The notes below the pieces were generated by a model that saw nothing but the letters and a program-made list of their open reading frames with translations, was not told where the DNA came from and did not search any database. DNA of 33,926 nt from Oscillospiraceae bacterium (lineage in GTDB: Bacteria; Bacillota; Clostridia; Oscillospirales; Oscillospiraceae): positions 1-33,926 of the forward strand of contig JAAWKB010000013.1 of the NCBI GenBank assembly GCA_022797115.1. Reading direction: 5' to 3'. Positions 22,381 through 30,697 of the stretch are shown one piece after another (positions within the stretch are counted from its first letter, which is position 1; each line of letters begins with the position of its first letter). The translations under genes and the position numbers were made by a program.

Positions 22381-24348
22381 ATGGAAAACAATCGCTTTTA
22401 TATCACCACGCCCATCTACTACCCCTCCAGCCGTTTCCACATTGGCCAGGCCTACTGCACGGTAGCTACCGATGCCATGGCCCGCTACAAGCGCCTGACC
22501 GGCTGCGAGGTGATGTTCCTCACCGGCACCGACGAGCATGGCCAGAAGATCGAGGACAAGGCCCGGGAGGCCGGGATCACGCCCCAGCAGTTTGTGGACA
22601 ACATCGTCATCGCCCCCGGCGGTGTGCTGGATCTGTGGAAGCTGATGGATATCAGCTATGACCGCTTCATCCGCACCACCGACGGATACCATGTCTCCGC
22701 CATCCAGAAAATCTTTAAAAAGATGTACGAGAACGGGGATATCTATAAGGGTTCCTACAAGGGCAAGTACTGCACGCCCTGCGAGAGCTTCTGGACCGAG
22801 AGCCAGCTCAAGGACGGCAAGTGCCCTGACTGCGGCCGCCCCGTCCAGGACGCGGAGGAGGAGGCTTACTTCTTCCGCCTGTCCAAGTACGCGGACCGGG
22901 TCCAGGACCTGCTGGAGAACACGGACTTCCTGGAGCCCCGCAGCCGCGTCCATGAGATGGTCAACAACTTCATCAAGCCCGGCCTGGAGGATCTGTGCGT
23001 ATCCCGCACCAGCTTCACCTGGGGCGTACCCATTGACTTCGACCCCAAGCATGTTGCCTATGTGTGGATGGACGCGCTGTTCAACTACATGACCGCCTTG
23101 GGCTATATGAACGATTCGTACAGCGATGTGGACAAGTTCTGGCCTGCGGACGTCCACTTTGTGGGCAAGGAGATCGTCCGTTTCCACGCGATTGTCTGGC
23201 CCGCCATGCTCATGAGCCTGGGCCTGCCCCTGCCGAAGAAGGTCTACGGCCACGGCTGGCTGAACTTCAACGGCGACAAGATGAGCAAATCCAAAGGCAA
23301 CGTGGTGGACCCCTATGTCCTGGCGGACCGCTACGGCGTAGATGCGCTGCGCTTCTTCCTGCTGCGCACCTTCCCCTTCGGCACGGACGGCAACTTCACC
23401 AACGAACTGCTCATCCAGACCATCAACACCGACCTTGCCAACGACCTGGGCAACCTGGTCAGCCGTACCACCGCCATGGTGGAGAAGTATTTCACCGGCA
23501 GGCTGCCCCAGGCCCGTCAGGACGCGGAGCTGGACAAGGAGCTCATCGCCCTGGCCTCCGGCCTCCGCGGCCGCTATGAGGCGCAGATGGAGAAGTACCA
23601 GTTCCAAAACGGCCTGGAGGAAATTTTCAAGGTAGTCCAGCGCGCCAACAAATATATTGACGAGAACGCCCCCTGGGCCCTGGCCAAGGATATGGAGGCC
23701 AACGGCTCCCGTCTGGCCGCCGTCCTGTACAACCTGCTGGAGACTGTGCGCATCTGCACCGTCCTGCTCACCCCCTTTATGCCCGGCAGCTGTGAGAAGA
23801 TTTTCGCCCAGACCGGCGCGGGCCCGGAGGGCCGCAGCTGGGACAGCGCCGCCCAATGGGGCGTCCTGCCCGGCGAGGTGCAGGTGCAGAAGGGGGAGAA
23901 CCTGTTCCCCCGTATCGACGCGGCCAAGGAGCTGGCAGAGCTGGAAAGGATCATGGATGAAGCCCGGAGGGCCGCCCAGCCCGCCCTGGAGATCGAGCCC
24001 CAGACGGAGGAAAAGGTGGACTTTGACACCTTCTGCAAGAGTGATTTCCGTGCGGTAAAGGTCAAGGACTGCCAGCCGGTGAAGAAGTCGGACAAGCTCC
24101 TGCGCTTCACCCTGGACGACGGCACCGGCACGGACCGGCAGATCCTCTCCGGCATCGCCAAGTGGTACAAGCCTGAACAGCTCATCGGCAAAACCCTGGT
24201 GGCGATTGTCAACCTGCCTCCCCGGAAGATGATGGGCCAGGAGAGCCAGGGGATGCTGATCTCCGCCGTCCACACGGAGCGGGGCGAGGAGTGCCTGAAC
24301 CTGCTGATGGTTGATGACAAGATCCCCGCCGGGGCGAAGCTCTGCTGA
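22381..24348 (+). CDS. metG: Methionine--tRNA ligase
   Basis: A 655-residue enzyme that charges tRNA-Met. The HIGH-type motif is HIGQ (20-23), and KMSKS is at 300-304. A four-cysteine zinc knuckle (C131, C134, C148, C151) lies in the connective peptide. The anticodon-binding domain is at about 390-530. The C-terminal 105 residues form an EMAP/Trbp111-type tRNA-binding domain (FRAVKVKDCQPVKKSDKLL ... QGMLISA). The start at 22381 has AGGAGG upstream; an in-frame ATG at 22357 is rejected for lack of a site. Confidence 0.97.
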   Translation: MENNRFYITTPIYYPSSRFHIGQAYCTVATDAMARYKRLTGCEVMFLTGTDEHGQKIEDKAREAGITPQQFVDNIVIAPGGVLDLWKLMDISYDRFIRTTDGYHVSAIQKIFKKMYENGDIYKGSYKGKYCTPCESFWTESQLKDGKCPDCGRPVQDAEEEAYFFRLSKYADRVQDLLENTDFLEPRSRVHEMVNNFIKPGLEDLCVSRTSFTWGVPIDFDPKHVAYVWMDALFNYMTALGYMNDSYSDVDKFWPADVHFVGKEIVRFHAIVWPAMLMSLGLPLPKKVYGHGWLNFNGDKMSKSKGNVVDPYVLADRYGVDALRFFLLRTFPFGTDGNFTNELLIQTINTDLANDLGNLVSRTTAMVEKYFTGRLPQARQDAELDKELIALASGLRGRYEAQMEKYQFQNGLEEIFKVVQRANKYIDENAPWALAKDMEANGSRLAAVLYNLLETVRICTVLLTPFMPGSCEKIFAQTGAGPEGRSWDSAAQWGVLPGEVQVQKGENLFPRIDAAKELAELERIMDEARRAAQPALEIEPQTEEKVDFDTFCKSDFRAVKVKDCQPVKKSDKLLRFTLDDGTGTDRQILSGIAKWYKPEQLIGKTLVAIVNLPPRKMMGQESQGMLISAVHTERGEECLNLLMVDDKIPAGAKLC

Positions 24349-24363
24349 GAAATGGGGATGTTT

Positions 24364-24561
24364 ATGTACGAATATCAATATATTGTTGTGGAGACCGGCG
24401 GCGGCTTCTTCTTTGACAACAACAGCGCGGGACACCGGGCGGTCATTGATGAGGAGGCGCAGAAGGGCTGGCGGTATGTCGGCTATGTGCCCCTGGAGTT
24501 CACCAGCCACGGCGGCATCCGCTCCATGGACCTGATTTTTGAGCGGAAGATTGACCAATAA
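24364..24561 (+). CDS. DUF4177-family small protein
   Basis: A 65-residue protein, MYEYQYIVVET...HRAVIDEEAQKGWRYVGYVPLEF...MDLIFERKI, the pattern of DUF4177 proteins, whose function is unknown. It sits 15 bp after metG and 23 bp before proS. Three in-frame ATGs (24352, 24358, 24364) exist; the last has GGGGA at good spacing. Confidence 0.75.
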   Translation: MYEYQYIVVETGGGFFFDNNSAGHRAVIDEEAQKGWRYVGYVPLEFTSHGGIRSMDLIFERKIDQ

Positions 24562-24584
24562 CGAGAGAAGGAGACAAACGACTT

Positions 24585-26027
24585 ATGGCAAAGGATCAGA
24601 GACAGGTGGACGCCATCACCGCCAGGGACGTTGATTTTGCACAGTGGTTTACCGATGTGTGCAAGAAGGCGGAGCTCATTGACTATTCCAGCGTCAAGGG
24701 CATGTTCATCTACCGCCCCTATGGCTACGCCATCTGGGAAAATATGCAGAAGGAGCTGGACCGGCAGTTCAAGGCCACCGGCCACGAAAACGTGGCGATG
24801 CCCATGCTCATCCCCGAGAGCCTGCTGCAAAAGGAGAAGGACCACGTGGAGGGCTTCGCCCCCGAGTGCGCCTGGGTGACTTACGGCGGCAGTGAAAAGC
24901 TGGAGGAACGCTACTGCATCCGCCCCACCAGCGAGACCCTGTTCTGCGAGCACTACAAGAATATCATCCACTCCCACCGGGATCTGCCCAAGCTGTATAA
25001 CCAGTGGTGCAGCGTCCTGCGCTGGGAGAAGACCAGCCGCCCCTTCCTGCGCCACCGGGAATTCCTGTGGCAGGAGGGCCACACCATGCACGCCACCGCC
25101 CAGGAGGCCGTGGCGGAGACAGTGCAGATGCTGAACGTCTACGCGGACTTCTGCGAAAACTTCCTGGCAATGCCTGTCACCAAGGGCCGCAAGACGGATA
25201 AGGAGAAGTTCTCCGGCGCGGAGGACACCTACTGCGTCGAGTGTATGATGCACGACCGCAAGGCCCTCCAGGCCGGTACCAGCCACTACTTTGGCGACGG
25301 CTTCGCCAGGGCCTTTGAGATCACCTTTACCGGCGCGGACAACCAGCTCCATTTCCCCCATCAGACCAGCTGGGGCGTCTCAACCCGGCTCATCGGCGGC
25401 ATCATCATGACCCACGGCGACGACAACGGTCTGGTCCTGCCCCCCCGGGTGGCCCCCATCCAGGCGGTGGTGCTGCCCATTGCCATGCACAAGGGCGGCG
25501 TTCTGGAGGCGGCCCAGGCGCTCAAGGCGCGCTTGGAAACGGCTGGCGTGCGGGTGAAGCTGGACGACAGCGACAAGGCCCCCGGCTGGAAGTTTGCCGA
25601 GTATGAGATGCGGGGCGTGCCGCTGCGGGTGGAGATCGGCCCGAAGGACATCGAGAAGGGACAGTGCTGCATCGCCCGGCGGGACACCGGCGAGAAGCAG
25701 TTTGTCCCCCTGGCGGAGCTGGAGAGCGCGGTGGCGGGCCTGTTGGACGAGATCCACGCGAACATGTTCGCCATGGCGAAGAAGAACCTGGAGGAAAACA
25801 GCTTCCAGGCGGAGACCTGGGAGCAGGTGAAGGAGCTGACCGTGAAAAACGGCGGCGGCTTTGTCCACACCAAGTGGTGCGGCGGCCTGGACTGCGAGCT
25901 GGCGATGAAGGAGAAGGCCGGCGTCACCTCCCGCTGTATGCCCCTGGAGCAGTCCGGCTCCACCGGCAAGTGCCCGGTCTGCGGCAAGGAGTGTGCTACG
26001 GACATCATCTGGGGCGTGGCGTATTAA
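24585..26027 (+). CDS. proS: Proline--tRNA ligase, archaeal/eukaryotic-like type
   Basis: A 480-residue class II synthetase that charges tRNA-Pro. Motif 2 (YNQWCSVLRWEKTSRPFLRHREFLWQEGHT) and motif 3 (the final GLVLPPRVAP) are clear. The RPTSET proline-binding block is at about 112-117, and the anticodon-binding domain (IQAVVLPIAM...) follows. A C-terminal zinc-binding-type extension ends in CPVCGKECATDIIWGVAY. The absence of the long editing insertion and the presence of the C-terminal extension mark the short ProS type 3 form found in archaea, eukaryotes and many Firmicutes. AGAAGGAGA precedes the start. Confidence 0.97.
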   Translation: MAKDQRQVDAITARDVDFAQWFTDVCKKAELIDYSSVKGMFIYRPYGYAIWENMQKELDRQFKATGHENVAMPMLIPESLLQKEKDHVEGFAPECAWVTYGGSEKLEERYCIRPTSETLFCEHYKNIIHSHRDLPKLYNQWCSVLRWEKTSRPFLRHREFLWQEGHTMHATAQEAVAETVQMLNVYADFCENFLAMPVTKGRKTDKEKFSGAEDTYCVECMMHDRKALQAGTSHYFGDGFARAFEITFTGADNQLHFPHQTSWGVSTRLIGGIIMTHGDDNGLVLPPRVAPIQAVVLPIAMHKGGVLEAAQALKARLETAGVRVKLDDSDKAPGWKFAEYEMRGVPLRVEIGPKDIEKGQCCIARRDTGEKQFVPLAELESAVAGLLDEIHANMFAMAKKNLEENSFQAETWEQVKELTVKNGGGFVHTKWCGGLDCELAMKEKAGVTSRCMPLEQSGSTGKCPVCGKECATDIIWGVAY

Positions 26028-26067
26028 GGGAATCCTCCTATTCCCGGAAAGAACAAGGAGATACTGT

Positions 26068-26886
26068 ATGACCATCCAAGAGCGGATCGACAGCGCGGCA
26101 GAAGCCGTCCGCGCCCGGACCGGCGCCACGCCGGAGCTGGGCTTGATTCTGGGCAGCGGGCTGGGGGACTTCTGCGACCGGCTGGAAAACCAGACCGTGA
26201 TCCCCTTCTCCGACCTGCCCGGTTTCCCCCTCCCCACCGTGGAGGGCCACGAGGGGGCGCTGGTCCTCGGCACCTGCCGGGGACGCGCCGTGGCCGCCCT
26301 GCGGGGCCGGGTCCACTACTACGAGGGCTACGCCCAGCAGGAGATTACCATCCCTGTCCGGGTCATGGCGAAGCTGGGGGTCAGGACCCTGGTGCTGACC
26401 AACGCCGCCGGAGGGGTGAACCTGAACTTCCAGCCCGGCAACCTGATGCTGATCAGCGACCACATCAACCTCTCCGGCGCCAACCCGCTGATCGGGCCCA
26501 ATCTGGACGCTTTCGGCCCCCGTTTCCCCGACATGAGCGACGTCTACACCAAGGCCCTCCGGGAGAGGCTGCGGCCCCTGGCCGCTCAGGCGGGCATCCC
26601 CCTGCGGGAGGGTGTGTACGTCATGTACAGCGGCCCCAGCTATGAGACCCCGGCGGAGATCCGCTGTTTCCGGGCCATGGGCGGTGACGCGGTGGGCATG
26701 TCCACCGTCCCCGAGGCCATCGTGGCCCGCCACGCCGGCTTGCAGGTCATGGGCGTAAGCTGTATCACCAACATGGCCGCCGGCATCCTCCCGCAGCCCC
26801 TCAGCCATGCGGAGGTGGTGGAGACCGCCGCCCGGGTCAAGCAGGATTTCACCCGCCTGCTGGAGCTGATGGTGGACATTGGGTAG
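26068..26886 (+). CDS. punA: Purine nucleoside phosphorylase
   Basis: A 272-residue enzyme of the trimeric (PNP/MTAP) family that splits purine nucleosides with phosphate. Key blocks are present: LILGSGLG (phosphate-binding S30), VEGHEG (H61), GRVHYYEGY (81-88), TNAAGG (111-116), SGPSYETPAEIR and GMSTVPE (210-216), and N235 in the base pocket. The start at 26068 has AAGGAG upstream. One base separates its stop from the cobS ATG, so it appears translationally coupled to the cobalamin genes. Confidence 0.95.
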   Translation: MTIQERIDSAAEAVRARTGATPELGLILGSGLGDFCDRLENQTVIPFSDLPGFPLPTVEGHEGALVLGTCRGRAVAALRGRVHYYEGYAQQEITIPVRVMAKLGVRTLVLTNAAGGVNLNFQPGNLMLISDHINLSGANPLIGPNLDAFGPRFPDMSDVYTKALRERLRPLAAQAGIPLREGVYVMYSGPSYETPAEIRCFRAMGGDAVGMSTVPEAIVARHAGLQVMGVSCITNMAAGILPQPLSHAEVVETAARVKQDFTRLLELMVDIG

Positions 26887-26887
26887 C

Positions 26888-27670
26888 ATGGAAAACAGAC
26901 AGCGGACCGGCCGTCTCGCCGCATCCTGTATCATCGCCTTCTCCACCTACTCCCGCATCCCCATGCCCCAGGCGGCGTGGACAGAGGAAAACATGCGCTA
27001 CACCCTGGCCTTCTTCCCCCTGGTGGGGGCGGCGGTAGGCGCTGTCTTCTGGGCGGTGGACGCGCTGTGCAGCCTGCTGGGGTTTGGCTGCATCCTGCGG
27101 GCGGCGCTGCTCACGGCAGTCCCCGCCGTTGTTACCGGCGGCATCCATCTGGACGGCTACTGCGACACAGTGGACGCCTTGGCCTCCCACGCCCCAAAGG
27201 AGAAGAAGCTGTCCATCCTGAAGGACTCAAACGTCGGCGCGTTTGCGGTGATCTGGTGCTGCGTGTGGTTCCTCCTGTACTTTGCCCTGCTCACAGAGCT
27301 GGGGAGCGTCCCCACCCTGGCGGCCGGCTTCATCCTCAGCCGGAGCCTGAGCGCCCTTGCGGTGGAGCACCTGCCCTCCGCCAGGGCGGGCATGGGCGCG
27401 TCCCTGAAGGCGGGCAGCCGGTTCCCCTGGTGGACCCTGGCGGCCTACCTCGCCCTCTACGGCGGGACGGCCTGGCTGTGGGGGGAGCCCCTGGCGGCGG
27501 CTGCGGCCCTGGCGGTGTCAGCTGTTTTCTACTTCATCTACCGCTCCATCGCCCTGGGGCAGTTCGGCGGGTTCACCGGGGATCTGGCAGGCTGGTTCTT
27601 ACAGGTCTGCGAGCTGCTGGTCCTGGCGGCGGTGGTGTTGACGGAAAGGGTGTGTGCGCTTTGGTGCTGA
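26888..27670 (+). CDS. cobS: Adenosylcobinamide-GDP ribazoletransferase
   Basis: A 260-residue integral membrane protein with about six hydrophobic segments. It joins adenosylcobinamide-GDP to alpha-ribazole (or its 5'-phosphate) in the last step of the cobalamin nucleotide-loop pathway. The conserved acidic motif GGIHLDGYCDTVDA (84-97; D89, D93, D96) and KKLSILKDSNVGAFAV are intact. The gene starts 1 bp after punA and overlaps cobU. A TTG three codons upstream is an alternative start. Confidence 0.93.
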   Translation: MENRQRTGRLAASCIIAFSTYSRIPMPQAAWTEENMRYTLAFFPLVGAAVGAVFWAVDALCSLLGFGCILRAALLTAVPAVVTGGIHLDGYCDTVDALASHAPKEKKLSILKDSNVGAFAVIWCCVWFLLYFALLTELGSVPTLAAGFILSRSLSALAVEHLPSARAGMGASLKAGSRFPWWTLAAYLALYGGTAWLWGEPLAAAAALAVSAVFYFIYRSIALGQFGGFTGDLAGWFLQVCELLVLAAVVLTERVCALWC

Positions 27671-28005
27671 TTGTAGGCGGCGCAGCCCAGGGAAAGCTGG
27701 CCTTTGCCCGGCGGGAGCTGGGCGTTGCTGCATGGAGTGACGGCGCATTGGGGGAGGCGGACTGCGTTTATGGCCTCCATCGGGCCCTCCGAACCCTGCC
27801 GGAGCCCCGTTCCGCCCTGGCGGCCTGGCTGGCGGCGCACCCGGAGGGCGTGATCATCTGCGACGAGGTGGGCTGCGGCGTGGTGCCCCTTGACCGGGAT
27901 GAGCGGGCTTGGCGGGAGCTGGTGGGCCGCATCTGCTGCGAGCTGGCGGAGCAGGCCGCGGCGGTCTACCGGGTGTGCTGCGGCCTGGGGGCACAGCTGA
28001 AATGA
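27661..28005 (+). CDS. cobU: Shortened CobU-like protein (adenosylcobinamide kinase / guanylyltransferase family)
   Basis: About 114 residues, against roughly 180 for typical CobU. The N-terminal P-loop-like LIVGGAAQGKLAFAR and the C-terminal block IICDEVGCGVVPLDRDERAWRELVGR...VYRVCCGLGAQLK are clearly CobU. The middle region, which in known CobU carries the guanylylated histidine and the kinase RxxxW and DCLTLW segments, is missing. The Walker A serine/threonine is also a leucine (GKL). CobU phosphorylates adenosylcobinamide and then adds GMP; this version may lack one or both activities. The start is uncertain: TTG at 27661, or GTG at 27652 or 27664. It overlaps both cobS and cobC. Confidence 0.8.
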   Translation: MVLIVGGAAQGKLAFARRELGVAAWSDGALGEADCVYGLHRALRTLPEPRSALAAWLAAHPEGVIICDEVGCGVVPLDRDERAWRELVGRICCELAEQAAAVYRVCCGLGAQLK

Positions 28006-28559
28006 CCAGGGTATATCTCATCCGCCACGGCCAGACCCAGGGGAACCTGGAGCGCCGGTACATCGGTTCTACGGACCAGCCCCTCTGCCCCCAGGGCCGC
28101 GCAGCCCTGGAGGGACGCACCATGCCGCCTGTGGACCGGGTCTACGTCTCGCCCCTGCGGCGATGCCGGGAGACGGCGGCAATCCTCTACCCGGGCCTGC
28201 CCCAGGAGTTGGTCCCGGACCTGCGGGAGTGCAGCTTCGGCGCGTTTGAGCTGCATACCTATGATGAGCTGAAAGGGGACGCCGCCTATCAGGCGTGGCT
28301 GGACAGCGGCGGCATTTCCGCGCCCCCGGGAGGGGAGGGCAAGGCCAGCCAGCAGGCGCGGACGGTCCGGGCCTTCCGGGAGCTTGCCGCCCGCCATCCG
28401 AATGGGACGGCCGCCCTGGTGGTCCATGGCGGCACCATCATGTCCCTGCTGGAGGCGCTGGAGGGGAGCGGCCAATTCTACCGCTGGCAGGCCCCCAACG
28501 GCGGCGGTTATCTCTGCCGCTGGGACGGGCACAGGCTCGCCGTAGAGGCCGCCCTATAG
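28002..28559 (+). CDS. cobC: Alpha-ribazole phosphatase-like histidine phosphatase
   Basis: A 185-residue member of the histidine phosphatase superfamily. The LIRHGQT motif (R8, H9) carries the phospho-histidine. SPLRRCRET (50-58), the acid E76 in RECSFGAFE, and H142 in VVHGG complete the active site. In cobalamin operons this enzyme removes phosphate from alpha-ribazole 5'-phosphate or adenosylcobalamin 5'-phosphate. The family also contains unrelated phosphatases, so the assignment leans on location: its ATG overlaps the cobU stop (ATGA). It ends the plus-strand run that begins at metG. Confidence 0.85.
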   Translation: MTRVYLIRHGQTQGNLERRYIGSTDQPLCPQGRAALEGRTMPPVDRVYVSPLRRCRETAAILYPGLPQELVPDLRECSFGAFELHTYDELKGDAAYQAWLDSGGISAPPGGEGKASQQARTVRAFRELAARHPNGTAALVVHGGTIMSLLEALEGSGQFYRWQAPNGGGYLCRWDGHRLAVEAAL

Positions 28560-28620
28560 GCGCCCGTCCTCTCCCTGAAAAGAAACCGGACCAGCACAAA
28601 TTTTATACGGATGATACCAT

Positions 28621-28666
28621 AAAAAGGGCTGTCCCGACTCGATTTTCCAATCGTGCGGGGCAGCCT
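28621..28666 (-). terminator. Terminator between convergent cobC and the carboxypeptidase gene
   Basis: A compound hairpin: outer arms GGCTGTCCCG (28627-28636) and CGGGGCAGCC (28656-28665), and inner arms CGATT/AATCG. The minus strand ends in CCCTTTTT; the plus strand ends in TCTTCCT. Confidence 0.75.
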
Positions 28667-28678
28667 CTTCCTATCCTT

Positions 28679-29677
28679 CTATTTGATTTTACAGGTGACG
28701 ATCATCCCGTCCACATTGTTGCCGGAGAGCTCATATTCCGCGCTGTCGGGCAAGTATACCTCTGTCCCGCTGGAGTACCACACCTCATAGGTCCCGCTTA
28801 CGCATTCAATGGTCAGATGCTCCCCCTCAAAGGGGAACTGCCGGAGATAGTCAATGTACTCCTCCAGGCACATGCCCAGCCGGTTTATCTCCGTGGCGTG
28901 GGGAATCCCCACATAGCGGAAGTGCCAAGGCTCGTCCCAGATGCCGGTCAGATCCTCCTTCCCGGTCTCGTAGCGGACGATATAGCCGTACTCATGGCAG
29001 TTGCCATTGATCCAGGCATACTCCCCGGTGCCGTCATAGTCCGCGCTGGAGCCGTCGCCGCGCAGGACGGACAGGTCCACCACCAGGCCCGTGTGATGCT
29101 CGCTGCCCCCGGGCTTGGCCACGTACTTCTCCGCATGGGAGAGGCCGTTGCGCTCCGCGCTCTGGTCAAAGAGGTGCTGCTGGAATTCCTCTGTACGATA
29201 ACCGGCCACCACATTGATGGACTTGCTGCCCCCCTGGTCCATGAATGCATCCAGCATCCTGTTAAGGGCGTCCATCGCCACCGGGGCCAGGAACACCTCC
29301 CGGTCACGGACATAGTAGCTGCCGCTCTTCTTATCATAGATGCAGTCCAGCTCCTGGTCCTCCGGGAAGTGGTAGAAAATCTTGTTGTTTACCAGGATCA
29401 GCTCCCCGGTGTAGAGCGCATCGTCCTCCATATTCCTCCGGGTGCAGGCAATCCCCGACGCAGTGACCACATTTGCCGGCAGGGGCTCCTGGCTGGACGG
29501 CGCTTCCGGTTCCACACTCTGCCCCCCGTCCACCTTGACAGCAGGCGGCGGCTCCCTCCCGCCGGCAAGCCGGCGAAAGCCAAACACGCATACTATGACC
29601 GCTGCCAGCAGCAGCATCATGTGCGCGGGGCGGAGGCGCGCACGGCGCCTGCGGCGGTAACGGGTATTCCTTCTCAT
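28679..29677 (-). CDS. VanY-type D-alanyl-D-alanine carboxypeptidase (M15B)
   Basis: A 332-residue membrane-anchored enzyme. A basic N-terminus (1-18) is followed by a single span (about 19-34) and a linker. The M15B domain is at about 130-290. Zinc ligands H194 and D201 are in the SxHxxGxxxD motif (S192-D201), and E249 (catalytic) with H252 (zinc) in DEPWH. Such enzymes trim the terminal D-alanine from stem peptides. The last 45 residues form an extra beta-rich tail. AAGGAGGAGC precedes the start. The gene follows a two-component operon but is separated by a 123-bp region containing phased repeats. VanY in glycopeptide-resistance loci has the same neighbourhood logic, but vanHAX genes are not present here. 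Confidence 0.92.
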   Translation of the reverse strand: MRRNTRYRRRRRARLRPAHMMLLLAAVIVCVFGFRRLAGGREPPPAVKVDGGQSVEPEAPSSQEPLPANVVTASGIACTRRNMEDDALYTGELILVNNKIFYHFPEDQELDCIYDKKSGSYYVRDREVFLAPVAMDALNRMLDAFMDQGGSKSINVVAGYRTEEFQQHLFDQSAERNGLSHAEKYVAKPGGSEHHTGLVVDLSVLRGDGSSADYDGTGEYAWINGNCHEYGYIVRYETGKEDLTGIWDEPWHFRYVGIPHATEINRLGMCLEEYIDYLRQFPFEGEHLTIECVSGTYEVWYSSGTEVYLPDSAEYELSGNNVDGMIVTCKIK

Positions 29678-29749
29678 CTTGTTTGCTGCTCCTCCTTATC
29701 TGTTATCCTACCGCCCACCGGCGGCCTGGAGTGAGACTATCGCCTCCGG

Positions 29750-29777
29750 GCATCTGCCCTGCATCTCTCTTGCATCT
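29750..29777 (-). promoter_or_regulatory. Three 11-bp-phased direct repeats upstream of the carboxypeptidase gene
   Basis: AGATGC on the minus strand at 29777-29772, 29766-29761 and 29755-29750: three exact hexamers with exactly 11-bp periodicity. Tandem 11-bp spacing is the usual format of OmpR/PhoB-family regulator sites, and such a regulator is encoded in the same run. A weak -10-like GATAGT lies about 8 bp beyond the last repeat. Confidence 0.55.
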
Positions 29778-29800
29778 TTTTTGTAAAAAATTGGCGGGCC

Positions 29801-30697
29801 TCACAGGTAGTTCCACCACAGGGAGCGGTTCCTGTCGTAAAAGGCCCAGTTGGCCAGCGGGATCTGCAGGGACTGCCCGCCGTAGGAAAAGATAATCTGC
29901 CCATTGGCATTGTACTCGCCGTTGGAATGCAGCATGGCATCCGTATTCTCCAGGATACTTTTGACATAGTCGCTATACCAGCTGTCGTTGACGCTGTCCA
30001 GGCCCCAGTAGTCCCGCCAGGCTGTGCCGAAACTGGCCGCGCCGCGGAATCCCCAGTTGAGGGGCGTACCGCTGTACCAGTCCAGGTTAAAGGCCAGGAT
30101 GCGCTGGGACTGGGCGTCCACCAGCACGTCCAGGGAAAAGGGTGCGCCGTCCAGACGCATCCGGTAGGCTTGGAAACTCATCCGGGTGGTGGAATCCACA
30201 TAGAGGGTCTCCCCATAGCCATGAAACTCCAGCTCGCTGTCCGCATCCCACAGCTGGGGCATGGCCCCCATCGCCTGGAGAGTGCGCACCTCCGAGCGCA
30301 CCGCAGACAATCGCTTAAACCACTTCTGGCGGGTTTTTTCCTGCTCCGCATCTGTCTCCATGGCAAGGGTTGCCTCATCACCGGGAAATTCCTCTTCAAC
30401 ATATAAGGATATCTCGTTCGCCGTCTCCGCCCTGTTGACAAAAACGCTGGCACTCATCCCTCCCTGGATCACCAGATCCCCCAGGACCATGCTGTTGAGC
30501 GTCCCGCTTTGCAGCAGCAGCAGCTTCTCCGCAACCGTCAGCTGGACGCTCTCGGCAAAGCCCTCCCGCTCGTCCTCCTGGGTGATATGGGGCTCGTCCA
30601 GCAGCTGCTGGTCGTTCCACACGGAGAGCTTTGCGGGCAGGAAAAAAGCCGCCGCCATCAGCAGGGCCGCCAGCACAATCACAACCGCTTTACGCAA
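29801..30697 (-). CDS. Exported membrane-anchored protein of unknown function in a sensor-kinase operon
   Basis: A 298-residue protein with one N-terminal hydrophobic segment (about 5-22) and a large extracytoplasmic domain with no motif I recognise. Tryptophan and tyrosine are frequent in the C-terminal third (WYSGTPLNWGF, WWNYL at the end). The start is a TTG at 30697, with GGGAGGG seven bases upstream; another TTG at 30703 sits too close to that site. The gene overlaps the kinase gene by 8 bp, so it is translationally coupled. By position it resembles the exported accessory proteins of WalK-type kinases (YycH/YycI), but I see no clear sequence match, so a role in modulating the kinase is only a hypothesis. 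Confidence 0.8.
   Translation of the reverse strand: MRKAVVIVLAALLMAAAFFLPAKLSVWNDQQLLDEPHITQEDEREGFAESVQLTVAEKLLLLQSGTLNSMVLGDLVIQGGMSASVFVNRAETANEISLYVEEEFPGDEATLAMETDAEQEKTRQKWFKRLSAVRSEVRTLQAMGAMPQLWDADSELEFHGYGETLYVDSTTRMSFQAYRMRLDGAPFSLDVLVDAQSQRILAFNLDWYSGTPLNWGFRGAASFGTAWRDYWGLDSVNDSWYSDYVKSILENTDAMLHSNGEYNANGQIIFSYGGQSLQIPLANWAFYDRNRSLWWNYL

Noticed and set aside
22330-24558. A 742-residue open frame on the minus strand across metG
   Set aside because: It is a shadow of the GC-rich metG reading frame; it has no ribosome binding site, and metG has all synthetase motifs.
26028-26887. Cobalamin riboswitch controlling the cob genes
   Set aside because: There is no untranslated space in front of cobS; the upstream gene runs right up to it.
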